A stretch of 64,000 nt of DNA, from contig CADEFN010000001.1 in NCBI GenBank assembly GCA_902826615.1, forward strand, positions 1,240,001 to 1,304,000. Direction: 5' to 3'. Within the stretch, counting starts at the first letter, position 1. Each line of letters begins with the position of its first letter. Positions 25,275 to 34,689 of this stretch are shown here, piece after piece. The position numbers and the translations under genes are program-made. This stretch comes from an uncultured Gemmatimonadota bacterium. GTDB lineage: Bacteria; Gemmatimonadota; Gemmatimonadetes; Gemmatimonadales; Gemmatimonadaceae. The notes beneath the pieces are model-generated. The model had not been told where the DNA came from and ran no database searches. It was given only the letters and a program-made list of their open reading frames with translations.

Positions 25275-27638
25275 ATGGCCACCGCAGCGCCCATGATTGG
25301 CGCCAGCATCAAACGCAAGGAAGATGGCCGGTTCATCACCGGCCGAGGGAAGTACACCGACGACATCAATCTCGCCGGGCAGGTACACGCCGCCTTTGTG
25401 CGCAGTCCCTATGGAAGTGCGAAGGTGAATGGAATCGACGCCAGCGCGGCGCTGGCGATGCCGGGTGTGCACGCGGTCTACACAGGTGCAGATCTCAAGG
25501 CGGCAGGTGTCAACCCGATTCCGCCGGGCTGGCTGCATGCCGGCATCCAGATCGGCGACCGCTACCCGATGGCCGTCGGCACGGCGCGCTTTGTCGGTGA
25601 GCCGGTGGCGGTGGTCGTGGCGGATTCGGCGGCACTGGCACGCGATGCCGCCGACGCCATCGTGGTGGACTACGACGAACTTCCGGCCGTGACCGATGGC
25701 CCGACCGCCCTGAGCGCCGGTGCCCCGCAGGTCCATGCCAACGCCACGGGCAACGTTGCCTTCAACTGGCAGCTTGGCGATGCTGATGGCACCGATGCGG
25801 CCATCAAGGGCGCCAAAACGGTGGTGCGCCAGCACCTGATCAACCAGCGGCTGATTCCCAACGCCATCGAACCACGGGCGTGCGTCGCCCATCACGACAG
25901 CGCCAACGACGAACTGACGCTCTACGTCACCTCGCAGAATCCCCACGTGCATCGCCTGATCATGGGCGCGTTTGTGCTCGGGATTCCCGAGCAGCGGTTC
26001 CGGGTGGTGGCCCCTGATGTCGGTGGAGGCTTTGGCTCCAAGATCTTCATCTATCCCGAAGAAGTTGTGGCGTGCTGGGTGTCCAAGGCCATCGGCAAGC
26101 CGGTGAAGTGGACCGCTACCCGCAGCGAGTCCTTCCTCTCCGACTCGCACGGGCGTGTGCACGACACGGATGTAGAGATGGCCTTTGACGGTAACGGGAG
26201 GATTGTCGGTCTGCGGGTGAACACGGTGGCCAACGTGGGCGCCTACTTCACCTTGTTTGCTCCGGCGGTACCCACGTATTTGTACGGCACGCTGCTTTCG
26301 GGGCAGTACGACATTCCGGTGATTCACGTGAAGGTGACGGCGGTGTACACCAACACGGTGCCCGTTGACGCCTATCGCGGCGCTGGTCGCCCCGAGGCCA
26401 CCTACGCACTCGAGCGCACACTCGACGTGGCCGCGGGACAACTTGGGGTGGATCCCGCCGAGTTGCGGCGGCGCAATTTTATCGCGCCGACAAAGTTTCC
26501 GTACCAGACGGCGGTGGCCCTGCAGTACGATTCCGGCAACTACGAGCCGGCGCTCGATCGCGCACTCACGATGGTCAACTACGCACAGCTGCGAAAGGAC
26601 CAGGCGGCGGCGCGCGCGCAGGGACGCTACATCGGGATCGGGTTGTCCGCGTACATCGAAGCGTGCGGCCTGGCGCCCTCCCATGTGGTGGGATCGTTAG
26701 GTGCACAGGCCGGTCTCTACGAGTCGGGCACCATTCGGGTGCATCCCACGGGAAAGGTCACCGTCCTGACCGGATCACATTCGCATGGCCAGGGTCACGA
26801 GACCACGTTTTCCCAGATTGTTGCGCACGAACTTGGCTGCTCCGTTGACGACGTCGACGTCGTGCATGGTGATACGTCGAAGATTCCTTTCGGAATGGGT
26901 ACCTATGGGTCGCGGTCGGGAGCGGTCGGCGGCTCGGCGCTCTTCCTCTCGCTGCAGAAAGTGAAGGAGAAGGGGCGCCTGATTGCCGCACATCAGCTGG
27001 AGGCCGCTGCCGCCGATGTGGACTTTGCCGACGGCAAGTACTTCGTGAAAGGCTCTCCATCCCGCTCCAAGTCGTTTGGCGATGTGGCGCTTGCCGCGTA
27101 TCTGGCACACAACATTCCATCGGACATGGAGCCGGGGCTCGACAGCACAACCTTCTTCAATCCCGGCAACTTTGTCTATCCTTTTGGCACGCACGTCGCC
27201 GTGGTCGAGGTCGATGCCGACACGGGCCATGTCACGGTGCAGCGCTACGTCGCGGTGGATGATTTCGGCAATGTGATCAACCCGATGATCGTGGATGGCC
27301 AGCTGCATGGTGGCATTGCGCAGGGTGTGGCGCAGGCACTGTGGGAGGGCGGGGTGTACGACTCCAACGGTCAGCTGCTCACCGGTTCAATGATGAACTA
27401 CGCGCTGCCCAAGGCCGAGTTCCTCCCGATGTTCGAAACCGATCGCACCGTGACGCCATCGCCGGTGAACCCGTTAGGCGTGAAGGGAGCGGGTGAGGCG
27501 GGCACCATTGCCTCGACGGCGGCAGCCGCCAACGCGGTGATCGATGCCCTGTCGCCATTCGGCATTACCCACCTCGACATGCCACTCACGCCGGCCACCA
27601 TCTGGGGCGCCATTCAGCAAGCCAAGGGAGGGAAGTGA
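25275..27638 (+). CDS. Mo-hydroxylase large subunit (CoxL form II type)
   Basis: 787 aa molybdopterin-cytosine-dinucleotide subunit. Landmarks: GRGKYTDDI, GGGFGSK (250-256), catalytic Glu741 in VKGAGEAGTIA, and the active-site loop AYRGAGR (366-372). CO dehydrogenase form I carries AYRCSFR with the Cu-binding Cys. AYRGAGR is the form II signature, whose physiological substrate is mostly unknown (aldehydes, purines or others). So this should not be annotated as a genuine CODH. Normal length. Start ATG after a GAGGAGAC Shine-Dalgarno. The enzyme needs the maturation proteins seen at 42-47 kb. Confidence 0.93.
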   Translation: MATAAPMIGASIKRKEDGRFITGRGKYTDDINLAGQVHAAFVRSPYGSAKVNGIDASAALAMPGVHAVYTGADLKAAGVNPIPPGWLHAGIQIGDRYPMAVGTARFVGEPVAVVVADSAALARDAADAIVVDYDELPAVTDGPTALSAGAPQVHANATGNVAFNWQLGDADGTDAAIKGAKTVVRQHLINQRLIPNAIEPRACVAHHDSANDELTLYVTSQNPHVHRLIMGAFVLGIPEQRFRVVAPDVGGGFGSKIFIYPEEVVACWVSKAIGKPVKWTATRSESFLSDSHGRVHDTDVEMAFDGNGRIVGLRVNTVANVGAYFTLFAPAVPTYLYGTLLSGQYDIPVIHVKVTAVYTNTVPVDAYRGAGRPEATYALERTLDVAAGQLGVDPAELRRRNFIAPTKFPYQTAVALQYDSGNYEPALDRALTMVNYAQLRKDQAAARAQGRYIGIGLSAYIEACGLAPSHVVGSLGAQAGLYESGTIRVHPTGKVTVLTGSHSHGQGHETTFSQIVAHELGCSVDDVDVVHGDTSKIPFGMGTYGSRSGAVGGSALFLSLQKVKEKGRLIAAHQLEAAAADVDFADGKYFVKGSPSRSKSFGDVALAAYLAHNIPSDMEPGLDSTTFFNPGNFVYPFGTHVAVVEVDADTGHVTVQRYVAVDDFGNVINPMIVDGQLHGGIAQGVAQALWEGGVYDSNGQLLTGSMMNYALPKAEFLPMFETDRTVTPSPVNPLGVKGAGEAGTIASTAAAANAVIDALSPFGITHLDMPLTPATIWGAIQQAKGGK

Positions 27639-27641
27639 CCG

Positions 27642-28478
27642 ATGTATCCGGCCCAATTCCAGTATCATCGCGCCACATCGGTGCAGCATGCACTCGACCT
27701 GATGGCGCAACATGGCGACGACGCCAAAGTCCTGGCCGGGGGGCACTCGTTGCTCCCGGTGATGAAACTCCGGTTTGCCACACCCGCCCATCTCATTGAT
27801 ATCGGGCGTGTCAGTGGTTTGTCGGGGATCAGTGAATCCGGTGGTACCATTGTCATCGGTGCGACCACACGCCACGCCGACGTCGCGAGCTCTGCCCTCA
27901 TCAAGGCCAAAGCGCCGCTGCTGGCGGAGGTGGCAGGACACATCGGTGACCCCCTCATTCGCAACATGGGCACCATCGGCGGCTCGGTGGCTCACGCCGA
28001 CCCGTCAGCCGATCTGCCTGCGGCGATGATGGCGTTAGGTGCCACGATGGAGCTGACCGGAAAGGGTGGCAGTCGGCAGGTGAGCGCCGACCAGTTCTTC
28101 GTCGATGTCTTCCAAACGGCGCTCGGCAGCACCGAGTTGCTGACCGCCATCAGGATTCCGGCGAGCAGCGGGGCCTGTGCGTACGAGAAGAACCCCGATC
28201 CCGCATCAGGTTATGCGATTGTGGGGATTGCGGTCCAGTTGACCACGAGTGGTGGCAAGGTGTCGTCGGCACGTGTGGCCATGACGGGGCTGGGGCCCAA
28301 GCCGATGCGTCTCGCCGCAGTCGAGGCTGCGCTGGCCGCTGGGGCTGATGCCGCGTCGGCGGCGGCAAAGGCCGCTGACGGGATCGCCTTTATTGATGAC
28401 GCACGCGGGAATGCCAGCTACAAGGCCAACCTGGCACGCGTCTACACCAAACGTGCGATTGCACGGGCCATGAAGTAG
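27642..28478 (+). CDS. Mo-hydroxylase medium subunit, FAD-binding (CoxM-type)
   Basis: 278 aa FAD subunit of the same enzyme. FAD-binding motifs AGGHSLLPVMKLRFA and TIGGSVAHADPSADLPA are both intact, followed by the CODH_FAD C-terminal domain (ALGSTELLTAIRIP, YAIVGIAVQL, AVEAALAAGADA). It passes electrons from the Fe-S centres to an acceptor. It starts 3 bp after the large-subunit stop and is the last gene before the strong terminator. The S-L-M order differs from the M-S-L order of classic cox operons. Confidence 0.93.
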   Translation: MYPAQFQYHRATSVQHALDLMAQHGDDAKVLAGGHSLLPVMKLRFATPAHLIDIGRVSGLSGISESGGTIVIGATTRHADVASSALIKAKAPLLAEVAGHIGDPLIRNMGTIGGSVAHADPSADLPAAMMALGATMELTGKGGSRQVSADQFFVDVFQTALGSTELLTAIRIPASSGACAYEKNPDPASGYAIVGIAVQLTTSGGKVSSARVAMTGLGPKPMRLAAVEAALAAGADAASAAAKAADGIAFIDDARGNASYKANLARVYTKRAIARAMK

Positions 28479-28500
28479 CTGGGTGATTCGAAGACCTTGA

Positions 28501-28539
28501 GGGCGCGAGCGCAGCAATCGCTCGCGCCCTTTCTTTTTT
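28501..28539 (+). terminator. strong intrinsic terminator of the Mo-hydroxylase operon
   Basis: GGGCGCGAGCG (28501-28511) pairs perfectly with CGCTCGCGCCC (28519-28529) across a 7-nt loop, followed by TTTCTTTTTT. The reverse strand lacks a T tract, so it is directional. Confidence 0.95.
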
Positions 28540-30091
28540 CAGGGTACCACGGACGGTGTGGCAAAGAAGCTCTCCTTTCGCCAGGCCGGCCGTGTAGCAC
28601 GGTTGGCCACTCGCAGCGCGAGATCGGCGTAGAGAGTATTGAAGGCCGTCGCCGATTCGAGGTTCACCGGCTGTGTGAGGTCGTCACTCACCTTGTGGTA
28701 GTGATCGCGCACCCATGCTGCCCATGTGGCGGCGTCGGGTGTGCCGGGTTCGTACCCCACCTTGAATGCCAGCGCCGGAATGCCGCTGCGAATAAAGCTG
28801 TACTGGTCGCTGCGCACGAAGCGGTTCTCCTGCGGTTCCGGATCAGGAAAGACTTTGACCCCACGAGCGCTGGCCACGGCATTGAGGTCATCGGCGAGAT
28901 CCGACTCATCGTAGCCGTAGGCAAACACGCCACGGAGCGGGATGAGGGGCAGAAACATGTCGGTATTGAGATTGGCGACGACCGTGCCACGTGAGAGCGA
29001 TGGATGTGCGGCGAAGTACCGTGAGCCGAGGAGTCCTTTCTCTTCAGCGGTGACGGCCACAAAGGCAAGGGAGCGTTTGTTGCCGCCGCGTTGCGCGGCG
29101 AGACGCGCCGTTTCGATGAGCGTGGCGACGCCAGAGGCATTGTCCATCGCGCCATTGAAGATGCTGTCCACGCCTGGAGCGGCGCCCGCACCGTTCCGAC
29201 GTGATCGGAGTGGGCGGTGTACACCACCACCTCGTCGCGCAGGGCAGGGTCCGTTCCACGCAGGACTCCGACCACGTTCGGCGACGTGAGGTCACGTCGT
29301 GTGGTGGGGAGAGTGGCCTTGAGGGCGACGCGGAGTGGGGCCGCGCGGAGCCGCGCGCCACGTCGTGATTGGGCCACCAGGGAGTCCCACACCAGTCCAC
29401 TTCCTGCAAAGAGACGCGAGGCCAGGGCCGGGTTGATGGTGGCAGCGATACGCTGTCCGCGTGTGTCGTCGAGGGAGGTGTCGGCCAACGAGATGGTGAT
29501 ACCGCTGGCCGGTGCATTGTCGGCCCAGCTCGTGCTGATGGCGATGATTCCCACCGCGCCCGCGCGCTGCATGGCTGTCCAGCGGGAGCGCGTGCCATGC
29601 GCCTGCATCACGGCCGACAGACCGCTTGGCACGCCATTGAGGTGCAGGACGATCTTGCCGCGGAGATCGAGGCCGGCGAGTTCGTCGACCCCGGCCTGCG
29701 GGAGAGAGAGGCCGTATCCGGCAAAAACGATTGGGGCTTCGACATCGCCCGTGGCCAGTCGTGGTGTGACACGCAGGTCGCGCCCGAAGGTGAGGGGTGC
29801 CCACGTCTCCCCTTCGCGCAGTGAAAGCGACACACGATCGACAACAAGACGCAGCTCCGCGAACCCGACACGCTGGAACCATCCATCGGTTCCGCCAGGC
29901 TGCAGTCCCGCCATACGGAACTGCTCGGCGATGTATCGCGAGGCACTTTCATGACCAGGTGTGCCTGTGTCACGCCCTTTGAGCGAATCGTGGGCGAGCA
30001 CTTGTACATGCCGCCACCAGGCGTCGGCAGAGCTCTGCGCGGTTGTGAGCGCCGGTGAGAGGAGTGCGATGGCGAGAAGGGGCAGCCGCAT
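28539..30091 (-). pseudogene. M28-family metallopeptidase with a frameshift
   Basis: Secreted Zn aminopeptidase (peptidase family M28). ATG at 30091 begins a signal peptide MRLPLLAIALLSPALTTA|Q. The first frame carries a PA-type inserted domain and the first metal ligands in VYTAHSDHVGT. Near 29190-29200 the reading frame shifts: the continuation GVDSIFNGAMDNASGVATLI with EEKGLLGSRYF (Glu ligands) is in another frame, down to the stop at 28539. One missing base in GGAACGGTGCGG (for example a lost C) would explain it. Both halves are well conserved, so this is either a recent mutation or a sequencing error. As it stands the first frame reads through to unrelated sequence. Confidence 0.8.
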
Positions 30092-30395
30092 GGTGAGTGG
30101 GGGCGAGGTGATTGGAGGGAGTGTAACGCCCCGACGACTTCCTGGCGAAGAGTGCGCCAAGGATCGTTCTGATGTAGGTCATGGCCCCCTGTCTGGAGGG
30201 GAGACGTCGGCGAAGGAGGGGCCCGGCGTCGGAACAAGGATCGCGCAAACAAGTTGCCTTGACTCGGCCCGCCCGCCGAGCGTAGCGTGCAGTGGAAACG
30301 ATGGGTCGCGCAATGGAATGATGATGCTCTTCCATCCCGCCACGTCTATCCTCGGTCATGCATGCGCCGCGACCCGCGCCGAGGAGAGTCCAAGG
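30092..30395. other. 304-bp intergenic region between divergent genes
   Basis: Separates the M28 gene (minus) from the Uma2 gene (plus). I see TTGACT at 30259-30264 as a possible -35 for the plus strand, with only GTAGCG at the -10 distance. No repeat, operator or small ORF that I can support. Confidence 0.4.
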
Positions 30396-30941
30396 ATGTA
30401 CATGGCGATCGAGACCAGACGCTGGACACTCGAAGAGATGCACGCGCTCCCGGAGGACGGGAACAAGTACGAACTCGTGCATGGGGAGCTGCTCGTGACC
30501 CCCGGGCCAACGTATGGGCACGAGTGGATTTCGGTACGCCTGCGTGAGCTACTCTCCGGCTACGTGACGACGCAGCGTCTCGGAGCCGTGTTCACACCGC
30601 GTGCTGTCCTCCGCATCGGGCGCGAAGTGGAGCTGGAGCCCGATCTCCAAGTGCGGCAGCCGCATCCTGATCCTGTGGGCGACTGGGAGACGGCGCCAAC
30701 CCCGATTCTGGTCGTCGAGGTTCTTTCGCCCAGTTCCCGCCGCTACGACCTCGGCGTCAAGAGGCGGGTCTATATCGAAGAAGCTGCAGTTGACGAGTAT
30801 TGGGTGGTGGATGGTAAAGCGCGCACGGTGACGCGGTGCCGGCCGGGTGTGAACGATGAGGTGGTGCGTGATGCGTTCACATGGCATCCGAAAGCGGCCT
30901 CGGAACCGCTAACAATTCGCCTCGACGTGATTCTTCCCTGA
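30396..30941 (+). CDS. Uma2-family (DUF820) putative endonuclease
   Basis: 181 aa from ATG MYMAIETRRWTLEE, with GAGGAG at 30381-30386 as Shine-Dalgarno. The Uma2 restriction-endonuclease-like core is present: KYELVHGELLVTPGP, EPDLQV (Asp), ILVVEVLSPSSRRYD (Glu and Asp) and KRRVYIEEAAVDEYWVVDG. The PD-(D/E)xK-type residues look intact. These proteins are abundant in cyanobacteria and soil bacteria and often linked to mobile DNA, but their biological role is not established. Single gene. Confidence 0.88.
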   Translation: MYMAIETRRWTLEEMHALPEDGNKYELVHGELLVTPGPTYGHEWISVRLRELLSGYVTTQRLGAVFTPRAVLRIGREVELEPDLQVRQPHPDPVGDWETAPTPILVVEVLSPSSRRYDLGVKRRVYIEEAAVDEYWVVDGKARTVTRCRPGVNDEVVRDAFTWHPKAASEPLTIRLDVILP

Positions 30942-30963
30942 CTCGGGGCTATCGCACTACGCA

Positions 30964-31701
30964 GTGCACCGTCTGGTGCGGCGCCACGCGTTGCAACAGC
31001 GACATGCGCTCGAAAGCAGGGAGGTGTTGTACGGCCTGTCAGCTGTCAGGTTGAGGTGGCAGTTTGGAGTCACGCAATCGACGCCTCCATTTCGCCTACA
31101 CGTGAAATCGCCCGTTCTCAATCAACGCCCGGTCGCAGCCACCAGAGACGCTGGCGCCATCAAGGGCGACGCCGGGGAGGACAGTGGGATCGAAGCAACC
31201 GAGGGATCGGAACACCCAGGCAAGTCGCGACGCCAAGCGGCCAGTGGCGTTCCGTTGGAGGACCCGGCCCTTCTTCGCCGTCTCCTGCGAGCGAAGGACC
31301 GGATGGACGCTGCATCGCACGAACAATGGCCCGTCAGGCGCCTTGCCGAGGTTAGCGGCGTCTCCGAGGCTCACTTTGCCCGCTCGTTCAAGCAGGCCTT
31401 CGGCATTCCACCGCACCGGTACCTGCTGACACGACGCATCGAACAGGCCGCCACGCTGCTCCGCGATACGGAGCTCGGCATCACGGAGATTGTCTACGCG
31501 ACCGGCTGGGAGAGTCTGGGGACCTTCGGCCGCATCTTCCGCGACATCATGGGCATGAGCCCTACCGCCATCCGTCTTCAGGCACGCGCCACCAGCGCTG
31601 CGCTCGACCGTGTGCCCGCGTGTGTGGTGAAGGCGGCAGAGCGCCCCGATCTCACAACCGCAGTTTTGGAGAAGCGTCGCCGCGCGGCCAACGGTAAATA
31701 G
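30964..31701 (+). CDS. AraC-family transcriptional regulator
   Basis: The AraC DNA-binding domain is clear in the second half: PVRRLAEVSGVSEAHFARSF, KQAFGIPPHRYLLTRRIEQA, ATLLRDTELGITEIVYATGW, RIFRDIMGMSPTAIR, with both HTH units. The first ~95 residues of the open frame do not look like a sensor domain. The real start may be the ATG at 31303, which has AAGGA 5 nt upstream and would give a 133-aa single-domain AraC protein. The VOC gene follows after 20 bp and a small membrane protein overlaps it, so the regulator probably belongs to, or controls, that operon. Confidence 0.85.
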   Translation: MHRLVRRHALQQRHALESREVLYGLSAVRLRWQFGVTQSTPPFRLHVKSPVLNQRPVAATRDAGAIKGDAGEDSGIEATEGSEHPGKSRRQAASGVPLEDPALLRRLLRAKDRMDAASHEQWPVRRLAEVSGVSEAHFARSFKQAFGIPPHRYLLTRRIEQAATLLRDTELGITEIVYATGWESLGTFGRIFRDIMGMSPTAIRLQARATSAALDRVPACVVKAAERPDLTTAVLEKRRRAANGK

Positions 31702-31721
31702 CGGCCAACCCCGAAGGAGAT

Positions 31722-32141
31722 ATGATGAACCAGGGAATTGGCGTAGTTGGTCTGTATGTAGACAACCAGGACGAGGCGCTCGCGTTCTACGTGGACAAGC
31801 TCGGATTTCGCGTGCACACAGATGTACGTAACGGCCCGTATCGCTGGCTTACCGTCCAGCACCCGGAACAACCTTCGTTCCAGCTGGGACTGTTCATGCC
31901 TGGCCCACCGGTCCACGATGAAGCCACGGCGCAAACGCTCCGGGCGATGGTCGCCAAAGGCGCCATGCCACCGCTGGTCCTCACAGTGACCGATTGTCGC
32001 GCGCGCTACGCCGAGTTGGTGGCGCGTGGTGTCGAGTTCATTCAGGAGCCAGTGGATCGTTATGGGAGTGTAGACGCAGGCTTCCGGGATCCGGCCGGCA
32101 ACAGCTGGAAGATCATCCAGCCACCGCGGAGCGCGACATGA
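31722..32141 (+). CDS. VOC-family (glyoxalase-like) protein
   Basis: 139 aa, start ATG at 31722 with a strong Shine-Dalgarno (AAGGAGA); a second ATG follows immediately. Vicinal-oxygen-chelate fold: VVGLYVDNQDEALAFYVDKL, GFRVHTDVRNGPYRWLTVQH (His metal ligand), VTDCRARYAELVARGVEFIQ, VDAGFRDPAGNSWKIIQP. Could be a glyoxalase, a dioxygenase-like or a resistance protein; substrate unknown. Its stop overlaps the ATG of the next gene (ATGA). Confidence 0.87.
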   Translation: MMNQGIGVVGLYVDNQDEALAFYVDKLGFRVHTDVRNGPYRWLTVQHPEQPSFQLGLFMPGPPVHDEATAQTLRAMVAKGAMPPLVLTVTDCRARYAELVARGVEFIQEPVDRYGSVDAGFRDPAGNSWKIIQPPRSAT

Positions 32142-32350
32142 ACACCAGTGCCGGGATTCGTCGGTTTCACCGCGGGATATCCATAGTCTTTACGCTGACG
32201 GTCGTGGCGAACTTCGTCACGATGGCGCGGCGCGGCGGCTCGCCCCCGTCGTGGATCACATATGCCCCGCTGCCTCCCCTGGGGCTCCTGCTCTTCACGG
32301 GGTTGTACCTCTTCGCGTTGCCGCATATCAGTCGCGTGCGCAAACGCTGA
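32138..32350 (+). CDS. small two-TM membrane protein
   Basis: 70 aa, ATG overlapping the VOC stop. Two hydrophobic segments (IVFTLTVVANFVTMA and LPPLGLLLFTGLYLFALP) joined by an Arg/Gly/Ser-Pro loop, ending in a basic tail RVRKR. No family recognised. Translational coupling to the VOC protein suggests shared function. Confidence 0.7.
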   Translation: MNTSAGIRRFHRGISIVFTLTVVANFVTMARRGGSPPSWITYAPLPPLGLLLFTGLYLFALPHISRVRKR

Positions 32351-32408
32351 AGTGGTAAGCACCCTGCTGGATGGTCGGCAGCGGCGTTGGCGCCTCAATG
32401 CCGGACGT

Positions 32409-32858
32409 TCAGCCCTCTTCAGGCCGCCGCAGAGTCGCGGATAGCAGCCACGCCCGTTTCTCAAACCCGTGCTGCCGGCAGAGGTCCGGCATGGGCCCCG
32501 CCAGCTCCGGAATGTCGTAGTGGTCAAGACCGATGAGACTCGTGTCGACGGTATTTCCGTCGCCGTCACGAAGCAGAAGCTGCGCATCAATGGGAAGACC
32601 CGCTGCCTCCTTGTCGCTGAGCGCACGGAGGTTGACGGGTCCGGGGATGGGTGGACCCTCAAAGCGAGAGATAAACACTGGTGTCCCTGGGAGCTGCTCG
32701 ACGCGATGTTGCATGAGCTTGCCGATATCCTGAAAGGCGGAGGTCGGCCGAAAGAGGCCAAACACTTCGCCTTTCCGGCTACCCGGGAGGTGCGCGACTA
32801 CCTCGCCGAGGTTGAGCCCGCCGCGCCACAGCGTAAGTGGCTCCACGTAGTCCGTCAT
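32409..32858 (-). CDS. hypothetical protein
   Basis: 149 aa from ATG MTDYVEPLTLWRGGLNLGE. No signal peptide, membrane segment or motif that I recognise. Alternating polar and hydrophobic residues with several Pro-Gly turns (FEGPPIPGPVNLRALSD, LIGLDHYDIPELAGP) suggest a small soluble mixed alpha/beta domain. Codon use resembles neighbouring genes, with G/C at third positions. Divergent from the serine hydrolase at 32994. It could instead be a random frame, but none of the other frames here looks better. Confidence 0.55.
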   Translation of the reverse strand: MTDYVEPLTLWRGGLNLGEVVAHLPGSRKGEVFGLFRPTSAFQDIGKLMQHRVEQLPGTPVFISRFEGPPIPGPVNLRALSDKEAAGLPIDAQLLLRDGDGNTVDTSLIGLDHYDIPELAGPMPDLCRQHGFEKRAWLLSATLRRPEEG

Positions 32859-32993
32859 CGGGCGGCGCTCCGCTTGAGGTCAGTCCCGTGTCCCACAGCA
32901 CGATATTCCGTCTTGATGTCGATGGCAAGTTTGAAAGGAACTCGCGCCTCCCGGAATCTTCCCTGAACGCGCCACGGAGACCAGAATCTCCGC

Positions 32994-34658
32994 ATGCGAT
33001 CACTACCCCTTACTCTCGCCTCGCTCCTCCTCGTTTCGGCGCCCCTCGAGGCCCAGACAGGCGCCGAGCGCACCGTCGACTCCATCTTCGCTTCCTACAA
33101 CGAAGGCGCCAGACCCGGGCTCGCGGTGGCCGTCGTGCGAGACGGCCGCACGATTTTTTCGAGGGGATACGGCATGGCGAACCTCGAACACCAGGTGCGC
33201 ATCACACCGTCGACCGTCTTCGACGTCGCGTCGGTGTCCAAACAATTCGCGGGACTCGCGATCGCTGTGCTCGTCGAACAGGGCAAGGTCCAGCTCAGCG
33301 ACGACGTCAGGAAGTACATCCCGGAAATGGGAGACGTCGGCCATGTGATCACCATTGGTCACCTGGTGCACCACACCAGCGGGCTGCGCGACTGGCCGGG
33401 CTCGCTCTCGCTGGCTGGGTGGCGATACGACGACGTGATCTCCTTCGATCAGATCCTGCGCTTTGCCTACGCGCAGCGGTCGCTCAACTTCAAACCCGGC
33501 GACGAGTACACCTACTCCAACACAGGGTACAACCTGCTCGCTCGTGTGGTGGAAAAGGTCACGGGGCGCTCCTTCAGACAGTGGACACAGGAGAACATCT
33601 TCGGACAGTTAGGGATGACACGCTCGCATTTTCACGACGACTTTACCGAGGTCGTGACCGGCCGCGCCACGGGGTATGCCCGCGCCGCCGACGGATGGCG
33701 TGCATCAACCGACAACCTCACCGCGCTGGGCTCGAGCTCCCTCTTCTCGACCGTCGAGGATATGGCGAAGTGGGTGATCAACTTCGACGAAGCCAAAGCC
33801 GGTGGACGAACGGCCCTCGCGCTCGCGCGTACGCAGGTGCCGCTGAACAACGGCAGCAACAATACCTACGCGTTCGGGCTGGTGTCGTCGGCTTACCGCG
33901 GTCAACCCGTGTTCCAGCATTCCGGGTCGTGGGCGCAGTTCGCCACGTACGTGGTGCACTTTCCGCAGTTCAAGGGGGGCGTCGTCGTGTTTGCCAACGC
34001 CGGCACCATCAACGCCACCCGAGCCGCATACGATGTAGCCGACGCCTTCTTTGGCTCGGAGCTGGGGCCCGTTGCCCCGGTCGCGGACGCAAACGCCGAT
34101 GCGCCGGCGGTCTCGGTGTCGCCCGATGTTCTGGATCGTTATGTCGGGCTGTACCGCCTGGGGGAAGGCTGGTTCGTGCGCATCAGCCGGCAGGGAAGTG
34201 GTCTGACATCTCAAGCGACTCGCGAATCGCCGGCGCCCATGAGCCCGCGGTCGGACTCGTCGTTCTGGGTGAGCGCCTACCGGGACATGATGACGTTCAC
34301 CACACCGCGGCAGGGACCGTCCGTGCTCATGTATCGCGGCCAGCGTCGTCCTCGGCTGGACGAAGGGGCGGCGAGCACCTCACGCACGCTCTCTGACTTT
34401 GTCGGTGAGTACTCGAGTGAAGAGCTCGGGACGACGTATCGCGTGGTGGTGGGCGACAGCGGGCTCGTCATGCACCACTACCGGCACGGGCCCATCCCGC
34501 TGACGCGGCTCTGGAAGGACGAATTCACCGGCGTCGGCGCCGCTCGCTTTATGCGCTCAGTGGAGTTTGTGCGTGATGCTGCCGGAAAGGTGACCGGCCT
34601 CTCCGTCTTTATTGACGAACGGAGCCGGAATATCCGGTTCGCGCGAAAACGGAGCTGA
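32994..34658 (+). CDS. secreted serine hydrolase, beta-lactamase / PBP class C family
   Basis: 554 aa with signal peptide (LASLLLVSAPLEA|Q, Gln21). Class C beta-lactamase-like fold: SxxK motif in ASVSKQFAGL, YxN in YTYSNTGYNLL, and HSG in FQHSGSWAQF in place of KTG. The catalytic domain is followed by a C-terminal lipocalin-like beta domain (about 380-554; RTLSDFVGEYSSEELGTTY). Such enzymes are usually D-aminopeptidases, esterases or PBP-type peptidases rather than true antibiotic-degrading enzymes. Periplasmic. Convergent with the DUF885 gene, sharing a perfect inverted repeat between the two stops. Confidence 0.9.
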   Translation: MRSLPLTLASLLLVSAPLEAQTGAERTVDSIFASYNEGARPGLAVAVVRDGRTIFSRGYGMANLEHQVRITPSTVFDVASVSKQFAGLAIAVLVEQGKVQLSDDVRKYIPEMGDVGHVITIGHLVHHTSGLRDWPGSLSLAGWRYDDVISFDQILRFAYAQRSLNFKPGDEYTYSNTGYNLLARVVEKVTGRSFRQWTQENIFGQLGMTRSHFHDDFTEVVTGRATGYARAADGWRASTDNLTALGSSSLFSTVEDMAKWVINFDEAKAGGRTALALARTQVPLNNGSNNTYAFGLVSSAYRGQPVFQHSGSWAQFATYVVHFPQFKGGVVVFANAGTINATRAAYDVADAFFGSELGPVAPVADANADAPAVSVSPDVLDRYVGLYRLGEGWFVRISRQGSGLTSQATRESPAPMSPRSDSSFWVSAYRDMMTFTTPRQGPSVLMYRGQRRPRLDEGAASTSRTLSDFVGEYSSEELGTTYRVVVGDSGLVMHHYRHGPIPLTRLWKDEFTGVGAARFMRSVEFVRDAAGKVTGLSVFIDERSRNIRFARKRS

Positions 34659-34668
34659 TCCGTACGTC

Positions 34669-34689
34669 ATGAGCGCCAGTGGCGCTCAT
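34669..34689. terminator. inverted repeat between convergent genes
   Basis: ATGAGCGCC and GGCGCTCAT (9 bp, perfect) flank a 3-nt loop between the stops of the serine hydrolase and the DUF885 gene. There is no T tract, so termination is possible but not proven; it could serve both strands. Confidence 0.45.

Noticed and set aside
25107-26684. 525-aa minus-strand frame opposite the Mo-hydroxylase genes
   Set aside because: Antisense shadow of intact 2Fe-2S and large-subunit genes.
24791-28478. Annotation as carbon monoxide dehydrogenase
   Set aside because: The active-site loop is AYRGAGR (form II), not AYRCSFR of the Cu-containing form I enzyme.
32994-34658. Antibiotic-resistance beta-lactamase
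   Set aside because: It has SxxK and YxN but HSG instead of KTG plus a lipocalin-like C-terminal domain, typical of peptidases/esterases of this fold.
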